NCBI GenBank assembly: GCA_025935735.1 | Contig: JAICUS010000379.1 | Coordinates: 1-6,048 of the forward strand | DNA length: 6,048 nt | Origin: Solirubrobacteraceae bacterium | GTDB taxonomy: Bacteria; Actinomycetota; Thermoleophilia; Solirubrobacterales; Solirubrobacteraceae | Direction of reading: 5' to 3' | Shown here: positions 1 to 3,734 of the stretch, one piece after another | Numbering within the stretch: position 1 is the stretch's first letter | Layout: each line of letters begins with the position of its first letter | Notes under the pieces: generated by a model | Told to the model about the DNA's origin: nothing | The model's input: the letters and a program-made list of their open reading frames with translations, nothing else | The model's database searches: none | Made by a program: the position numbers and the translations under genes

Positions 1-179
1 ATCGCCCCCGTCATCCGCCCCATGGCGATGAGCACGAGCACCGGCAGCGCGCCCTCGGCGACGATGAAGCACGCCGCCAGCACGGCGTGCAGCGGCGCCG
101 CGCTCCACAGCAGCGCGAGCGCCCGCACCCGCGCACCGCCGCCCCATCGCCGCGGGTCTCTTCGCCGGCGCTCGCGCAC
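1..179 (-). CDS. ABC exporter-like transmembrane protein, N-terminal part only (runs off the left edge)
   Basis: Reading the minus strand from a GTG at 179 gives 59 open codons to the window edge. A basic start (VRERRRRDPRRWGGGARVRA) is followed by a hydrophobic stretch LALLWSAAPLHAVLAACFIV and then AEGALPVLVLIAMGRMTGA. The pattern RALxLLW-xAAP-x(n)-EG-LPVLVL is typical of the first transmembrane helix region of fused permease/ATPase ABC exporters, just before the first external loop. This is family resemblance; the nucleotide-binding domain would lie outside the window, so the call is not proven. The frame is closed by a stop at 228-230 and has no ATG, GTG or TTG before 179. The start is therefore GTG 179 or the internal GTG at 128, and neither has a good ribosome binding site. 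It begins 11 bp after the LysR stop on the same strand, so co-transcription with or translational coupling to the regulator is likely. It could instead be another multi-spanning transporter type. Confidence 0.55.
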   Translation of the reverse strand, partial: MRERRRRDPRRWGGGARVRALALLWSAAPLHAVLAACFIVAEGALPVLVLIAMGRMTGA

Positions 180-190
180 GGCGGCGGAAG

Positions 191-1114
191 CTACGCGCGG
201 CCGGCCTGGGTATCGAGCCCGCCGCCGTCATCGTTCGATGCGTCCGGCGCATCGAAGAGGTGCTGCGCGAGCGCGATCGCCGCGACGACCGGCGCCGGCG
301 GCGGCTCCGGGCGGCGCAGGAGGACGGCACGGGAGCGGGCGCCCTCCAGCTCGCGGTAGACCACGCCGGGGCGCGGCGAGGCGGCGCTGGCGGGCAGCCG
401 GTAGGCGCCCAGGCCGGCGCCGGCGAGCGCGAGCGCCTCGGCGGGCGAGCGCGCATGGCGGGCGATCCGCAGCCGCAGCCCGCGCTCGGCCTCCGCCGCG
501 CGCGCGGCGTCGTAGGCCGCCGGAGCGAGCTCGCGCCGCAGGAGGATCAGCGGCAGCTCGGCCAGCTCGTCCGGCGCGATCCGCTCCCGCGCCGCCAGCG
601 GATGGTTCGCCGCGAGCGCGACCACCGCGGGCTCGGAGCGCAGCGTGAGCTCGACCATCTCGCTGCGCTCGTGCAGCGGCCGGGTGATCGCCAGGTCGAC
701 GTCGCCGCGGCGCAGCGCCGGGACGATCTCCACCAGGCGCAGCTGGCTGACGGACAGCTCGACCCGCGGGCGCGCGTCCGCCGCCGCGGCGACCAGCGGC
801 GCGAGGAACCCGGCGAGCGTGCTCCACACGAACGCCACGCCCACCCGCCCGGGCGCCGCCACCGCCCGCGCGTGCAGCCGCTCGACGGCGGCCAGCGCGT
901 CGCGCCCGTCCTCCAGCGCCCGCCGCCCGGCGTCCGTCAGGTCCGTCCGGCGCGACGTGCGGGTCAGCAGCGCCACGCCCAACGCCTCCTCCAGCGCCCG
1001 CACGTGGCGACTCACCTGCGGTTGGGAGAGCCCGAGCCGCAGCGCCGCCCGGCCGAAGTGGCGCTCCTCGGCGACGGCGATGAACGACCGCAGGTGCTGG
1101 AGCTCGAGATCCAT
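191..1114 (-). CDS. LysR-family transcriptional regulator
   Basis: Protein of 307 residues, the usual LysR length (about 300). The N-terminus is the standard winged helix-turn-helix: MDLELQHLRSFIAVAEE, then HFGRAALRLGLSQPQVSRHV around residues 19-38, then the wing and linker (LTRTSRRTDLTDAGRRAL). From about residue 88 to 290 there is a periplasmic-binding-protein-like effector domain. It opens with GVAFVWSTLAGFLAPLV and contains RRGDVDLAITRP, the usual region lining the effector cleft. The C-terminal tail is Asp/Gly-rich and unstructured. I chose ATG 1114 because it begins exactly at the family's MDLxxLRxF motif; a GTG at 1135 would add seven residues. Neither start has a clear Shine-Dalgarno. 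LysR proteins usually control an adjacent gene and themselves. Here no divergent gene exists; the same-strand downstream neighbour is the ABC-like gene and the upstream one is the cupredoxin gene. The effector cannot be told from sequence. Confidence 0.93.
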   Translation of the reverse strand: MDLELQHLRSFIAVAEERHFGRAALRLGLSQPQVSRHVRALEEALGVALLTRTSRRTDLTDAGRRALEDGRDALAAVERLHARAVAAPGRVGVAFVWSTLAGFLAPLVAAAADARPRVELSVSQLRLVEIVPALRRGDVDLAITRPLHERSEMVELTLRSEPAVVALAANHPLAARERIAPDELAELPLILLRRELAPAAYDAARAAEAERGLRLRIARHARSPAEALALAGAGLGAYRLPASAASPRPGVVYRELEGARSRAVLLRRPEPPPAPVVAAIALAQHLFDAPDASNDDGGGLDTQAGRA

Positions 1115-1143
1115 GCGCCCGGCGTATGGAACCACGCCGAGTG

Positions 1144-1170
1144 GCGGGGGCGGCCCGTGCCCGCCCCCGC
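1144..1170 (-). terminator. GC-only hairpin between cupredoxin and LysR genes, candidate terminator
   Basis: A perfect 10-bp inverted repeat: GCGGGGGCGG at 1144-1153 and CCGCCCCCGC at 1161-1170, with a 7-nt loop. It lies 15 bp after the cupredoxin stop and 30 bp before the LysR ATG, in the only gap between these two same-strand genes. The position suggests that it ends the cupredoxin transcript. No T-run follows it on the minus strand, so it would be a U-tract-less terminator, which has been proposed for high-GC actinobacteria. It could instead be a processing or stability element, or an operator for the LysR gene. Confidence 0.5.
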
Positions 1171-1184
1171 GTCGACCGAGCGCG

Positions 1185-1574
1185 CTAGCTGACGATCAGC
1201 TTGCCCTTCATGCCGGCGGCGCGATGGCCCGGCACGGGGCAATAGAACGTGTAGGTGCCCTTCTTGAGGCTCACCGTCACGGTCGAGGTTCCGCCCTTGT
1301 GAACGGTCTTGCCGTCCTTGTCGACGCCGTGGCCGTCCACCGCGATCGCGTGCGGGAGGCCCGACGGGTTGCTCATCTTCAGCGTGACCTTGCCGTGCCT
1401 GACGCGGATCGTGCTCACGCTGAAGCGCAGCTTGGTCTTGCTGGCGCTGAGCCTCTTGGTCGTCGCCGCCGGGCGGTTCGGCGCCCCGCTGGCCACCTGG
1501 GTGGCCGCGGTGCCGGCGACGGCCGCCGCGGTCACGGCGATCGCCGCGACCATCTTCCTGGAACGCAAGAGCAT
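1185..1574 (-). CDS. Exported plastocyanin-like blue copper protein (cupredoxin)
   Basis: Protein of 129 residues. Residues 1-30 are a signal peptide: basic LLRSRK, then an Ala/Val core, with likely cleavage near VASGA-P. No lipobox cysteine is present, so it is probably secreted or loosely held outside the membrane. A linker rich in Thr, Lys and Ser precedes the cupredoxin beta-sandwich (about 47-129). All four type-1 copper ligands can be seen: His75 in NPSGLPHAIAVDG, and Cys112, His117 and Met122 in YCPVPGHRAAGMKGKL. The C-x4-H-x4-M spacing is that of plastocyanin/auracyanin-type proteins. The expected role is one-electron transfer or copper handling at the outer face of the membrane; the partner is not in view. 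The gene lies 68 bp downstream of the NlpC/P60 gene on the same strand and may be co-transcribed with it. The start is uncertain: GGAGGG abuts the ATG at 1574 with no spacer, whereas the third codon, TTG at 1568, lies 6 nt from it. Confidence 0.93.
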   Translation of the reverse strand: MLLRSRKMVAAIAVTAAAVAGTAATQVASGAPNRPAATTKRLSASKTKLRFSVSTIRVRHGKVTLKMSNPSGLPHAIAVDGHGVDKDGKTVHKGGTSTVTVSLKKGTYTFYCPVPGHRAAGMKGKLIVS

Positions 1575-1580
1575 CCCTCC
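1575..1580 (-). promoter_or_regulatory. Shine-Dalgarno GGAGGG touching the annotated cupredoxin ATG
   Basis: On the minus strand GGAGGG (1580 to 1575) runs straight into ATG (1574-1572). A zero spacer is too short for normal initiation. The in-frame TTG at 1568-1566 has a 6-nt spacer and would give a signal peptide only two residues shorter (RSRKMVAAIAV...). A further ATG at 1553 has a weaker AGGA two bases upstream. The start may therefore be TTG 1568. Confidence 0.5.
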
Positions 1581-1642
1581 ATTCAGTTCGGGGACCGGAT
1601 GCGACGGTCTACGCAGGCCCGGCCGCCCGGGTTCGCCCCGTT
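1581..1642 (-). other. NlpC/P60-cupredoxin intergenic gap with two short hairpins
   Basis: The gap contains two small inverted repeats. CCCGG (1618-1622) and CCGGG (1627-1631) enclose a 4-nt loop 11 bp past the NlpC/P60 stop. GACCG (1593-1597) and CGGTC (1605-1609) enclose a 7-nt loop just ahead of the cupredoxin ribosome binding site. Each stem has only 5 bp and no T-run follows, so they may be chance in such GC-rich DNA. At most they would act as a weak terminator or an mRNA processing structure. I see no recognisable promoter here. Confidence 0.25.
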
Positions 1643-2656
1643 CTACAGCACGCGGCGGGCCCAGGCGAACTCATCCCGGCGCCACGGGTCGTCCAGCGAG
1701 CTGACGTAGACGCCCTGGCCGGAGGAGTGGATCATCCAGTGCGGCGAGAGCGCGATGCCGACGTGGATGATGTTGCGCTCGCTGGCCCGGCTCTTGAACG
1801 ACGCGCGGCCGAAGAACAGCAGGTCGCCGGGCCGGACGGCCGCGCGCTCGATGCGCTGCCGCCGGCGGATCTCGCCCGCCATCTGCGCGGCGGTGCGGCC
1901 GCCGATCCGCGCGCCGGCCGGGTTGCCGGAGAGCTTGAAGACGCGCCAGACGAAGCCCGAGCAGTCATAGCCGCCGTGGGCCTGATAGCCGAACCGGCTC
2001 GACACCGCGTCGGTCTCGCCGCCCCAGACGTACGGCATGCCGATCTTCGACACCGCGAGCGACAGCGCGGTGCGCTGGGCGGCGTCGTAGCGCGGGAGTC
2101 CGAAGGCGGACAGCTGCGCGCGGGCGCCCTCGACCGCCCACTCGCCCGCGTGCAGGATCGTGGCCAGCGAGTGCGCCGCCTCGGCGCGGGTGATCGGGTC
2201 CCAGGGGTAGAGCTCGAGCTTCTCGTCCGGCGCGGGGTGATCGTCGCGGAGGCCGAGGTAGCGGGCGACCACCTCGGTGCCGAACGTCCGCGGCGGGCGC
2301 AGGCCGGCGGCGCGGGCGGTCTCCTGCACGTGGGCGGCGACGTCGCTGAGGCCGAGCTGGGCGACCAGCCGGGCGTCGAAGCCGGTGACGCTCACGGTGG
2401 CGGACGAGCCGGCGGCGAGCGGCGCCTGCCCGTCGCGCGCGGCGACGGCGCCCAGCGCGCCGGCCAGCTGCGCGCCGGTCAGCGGCTGCTCGCCATGGAA
2501 GCGGCCGTCGGCCAGCTCGGGCAGCAGCCCGGCGCGGACCACGGCGCGCTGCTCGGGCTTGTTCCAGCCGCCGAGCGTGGCGGCGTGGGCGTCGGCGGTG
2601 GGCAGGAGGAGGGCCGCGGCGGTCGCGGCGGTGAGCAGGAAATCGGTACGGCGCAT
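1643..2656 (-). CDS. Exported NlpC/P60-family cell-wall peptidase with SLH-like repeats
   Basis: Protein of 337 residues. Residues 1-25 form a signal peptide (MRRTDFLL, Ala/Leu core, AHA cleavage motif at 23-25). Residues 28-170 resemble degenerate S-layer-homology repeats: GRFHGEQPLTGAQLAGAL near 51-68, a middle segment near 105-135, and LYPWDPITRAEAAHSLATIL at 149-168, the last being a clear SLH ending. Such repeats commonly bind secondary cell-wall polymers. The C-terminal NlpC/P60 domain (about 195-337) has the catalytic triad Cys232 (YDCSGFVWRVF), His298 (NIIHVGIAL) and His310 (WMIHSSGQG), plus the family motifs MPYVWGG and RPGDLLFF. The expected activity is cleavage of peptide bonds in the peptidoglycan stem (gamma-D-Glu-diamino acid type); the exact bond is inferred from family. 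The ATG at 2656 is fixed by an in-frame stop at 2660-2662 and by the need for the signal peptide. It lies divergent to the solute-binding gene and upstream of the cupredoxin gene. Confidence 0.93.
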   Translation of the reverse strand: MRRTDFLLTAATAAALLLPTADAHAATLGGWNKPEQRAVVRAGLLPELADGRFHGEQPLTGAQLAGALGAVAARDGQAPLAAGSSATVSVTGFDARLVAQLGLSDVAAHVQETARAAGLRPPRTFGTEVVARYLGLRDDHPAPDEKLELYPWDPITRAEAAHSLATILHAGEWAVEGARAQLSAFGLPRYDAAQRTALSLAVSKIGMPYVWGGETDAVSSRFGYQAHGGYDCSGFVWRVFKLSGNPAGARIGGRTAAQMAGEIRRRQRIERAAVRPGDLLFFGRASFKSRASERNIIHVGIALSPHWMIHSSGQGVYVSSLDDPWRRDEFAWARRVL

Positions 2657-2662
2657 CCCTCA
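2657..2662 (-). promoter_or_regulatory. Shine-Dalgarno-like TGAGGG touching the NlpC/P60 ATG
   Basis: TGAGGG on the minus strand directly precedes the only usable ATG (2656-2654). Its TGA is the in-frame stop that rules out an earlier start. No alternative ATG, GTG or TTG follows early enough to keep the signal peptide. Translation must therefore start at zero spacing, use another weak site, or be leaderless. Confidence 0.4.
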
Positions 2663-2714
2663 TGGCTTCGGCTGGGAGGCGAGGACGCTTGAATCCCGCC
2701 CGGAGGTTTGCCCT

Positions 2715-2743
2715 GTGTGTGCACGGGTGACAGGTGTATGCAC
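2715..2743. repeat. Tandem imperfect 10-mer repeat in the divergent intergenic region, candidate operator
   Basis: GTGTGTGCAC (2715-2724) and GTGTATGCAC (2734-2743) differ at one base and are offset by 19 bp, close to two helical turns. The same bases also give an inverted pair, TGTGCA (2718-2723) and TGCACA (2739-2744), separated by 15 bp. They sit in the 115-bp gap between the divergent NlpC/P60 and solute-binding genes, 28 bp before the latter's ATG. The position and spacing fit a binding site for a regulator acting on one or both genes. No family-specific operator is recognised, and no convincing -35/-10 pair could be assigned. Confidence 0.4.
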
Positions 2744-2759
2744 AAGTTCCGGCGGTACG

Positions 2760-2765
2760 AGGAGG
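2760..2765 (+). promoter_or_regulatory. Strong Shine-Dalgarno AGGAGG of the solute-binding gene
   Basis: AGGAGG lies 6 nt before ATG 2772, which is optimal spacing. It decides the start, excluding the much longer upstream open frame that begins inside the antisense of the NlpC/P60 gene. It is the only clearly canonical ribosome binding site in the window. Confidence 0.85.
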
Positions 2766-2771
2766 CACGCG

Positions 2772-3734
2772 ATGAAGCGATACCTGGCGGTTGCGCTGGC
2801 CGGAGCGCTTGCGCTGGCGGGCTGCGGCGGTGGCGGCGGCACCTCGAGCAGCGGCGGCACCACCACGATCAAGGTCGGCGTGCTGCCCATCTCCGACGTC
2901 GCGCCGCTCTATCTCGGGATGAAGAAGGGCTTCTTCTCCCAGCAGCACCTCGTCGTCCAGCCGCAGCCGATGCAGGGCGGCGCCGCGGTCGTCGCCGGCG
3001 TGGTCGGCGGCTCGCAGGCGTTCGGCTTCTCCGCCACCGAGCCGCTGATGGTGGCCAAGCAGAAGAACCTGCCGGTGAAGATCGTCACGACCGGCAACCA
3101 GGCGTCCAAGCAGCCCGCGCAGGACTGGTCGGCGATCATGGTCTCCGGCAAGAGCCCGGTCCACTCGCTCAAGGACCTCGCGGGCAAGACGATTGCCACC
3201 AACGCGCTCAAGAACACCAACCAGCTCGCCGCGCTGGCGCTGCTCAAGCGGGCGGGCGTCGACGTCTCGTCGGTCAAGTGGATCGAGGTCGCCTTCCCGG
3301 ACATGCCCGCCGCGCTGGCCTCCGGCCGCGTCGACGCCGCCACGCCGGTCGAGCCGTTCGTCACGCTGATCAAGAAGTCCGGCGGCCGGATGGTCTCGCC
3401 GCTGTTCGCCGGCGTGGACCCGGGGATGACGATCGGCACCTACTTCACCACCGACAAGCGCATCCAGCAGGACCCGCAGCTCGTGCGGCGCTTCGCCACG
3501 GCGATGAACCGGTCGCTCGACTACGCCCAGGGCCACCCCGACGAGGCCCGCGCGGTCATCAAGGCCTACACGAAGATCCCGCCGGCCGCGGTGGCCAAGA
3601 TCAACCTGCCGCTGTGGAGCAGCGACCTCAACCGGCCGAGCATCCAGCTGATGGGCCGGCTGGCCAGCCAGTTCGGCTACACGAGCAGCCAGGTCGACGT
3701 CGGCCGGCTCATCTGGTCCGGCGCGGGCGGCTAG
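2772..3734 (+). CDS. NitT/TauT-type ABC transporter substrate-binding lipoprotein
   Basis: Protein of 320 residues, normal for this family. MKRYLAVALAGALALAGC is a lipoprotein signal peptide with lipobox LAGC and lipidated Cys18, followed by a flexible Gly/Ser/Thr linker to about residue 31. The mature domain opens with TIKVGVLPISDVAPLYLGMK, then KKGFFSQQHL, the hallmark start of NMT1/SsuA/TauA-like proteins. Typical later motifs are SLKDLAGKTIATNALKNTNQ (subdomain hinge region), ALASGRVDAATPVEPF and TTDKRIQQDPQLVRRFATAM. The protein should capture a small solute outside the membrane and pass it to a permease/ATPase pair. Members bind nitrate, sulfonates, taurine, pyrimidine precursors of thiamine or other organics, and the ligand cannot be told here. 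No permease or ATPase gene is adjacent: the downstream neighbour converges on it, sharing the CTAG at its stop. It is therefore an orphan in this window. The start is set by the AGGAGG 6 nt upstream. Confidence 0.93.
   Translation: MKRYLAVALAGALALAGCGGGGGTSSSGGTTTIKVGVLPISDVAPLYLGMKKGFFSQQHLVVQPQPMQGGAAVVAGVVGGSQAFGFSATEPLMVAKQKNLPVKIVTTGNQASKQPAQDWSAIMVSGKSPVHSLKDLAGKTIATNALKNTNQLAALALLKRAGVDVSSVKWIEVAFPDMPAALASGRVDAATPVEPFVTLIKKSGGRMVSPLFAGVDPGMTIGTYFTTDKRIQQDPQLVRRFATAMNRSLDYAQGHPDEARAVIKAYTKIPPAAVAKINLPLWSSDLNRPSIQLMGRLASQFGYTSSQVDVGRLIWSGAGG

Noticed and set aside
22..648. A 208-codon open frame on the plus strand at the left edge.
   Set aside because: It shows Arg/Ala/Pro low complexity and overlaps the antisense of the ABC-like start and the LysR gene, which have real protein signatures.
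260..1192. A 310-codon open frame on the plus strand opposite the LysR gene.
   Set aside because: The opposite strand encodes a textbook LysR protein; this frame is Arg/Gln/Gly-rich without motifs.
2277..2771. An upstream extension of the solute-binding protein by 165 codons.
   Set aside because: The extension lies antisense to the NlpC/P60 gene. ATG 2772 has an ideal AGGAGG and begins a perfect lipoprotein signal peptide.
2657..2771. A TPP riboswitch ahead of the NMT1/THI5-like solute-binding gene.
   Set aside because: The CTGAGA and ACCTGA core motifs are absent, and the 115-bp region is nearly filled by the start regions of two genes.
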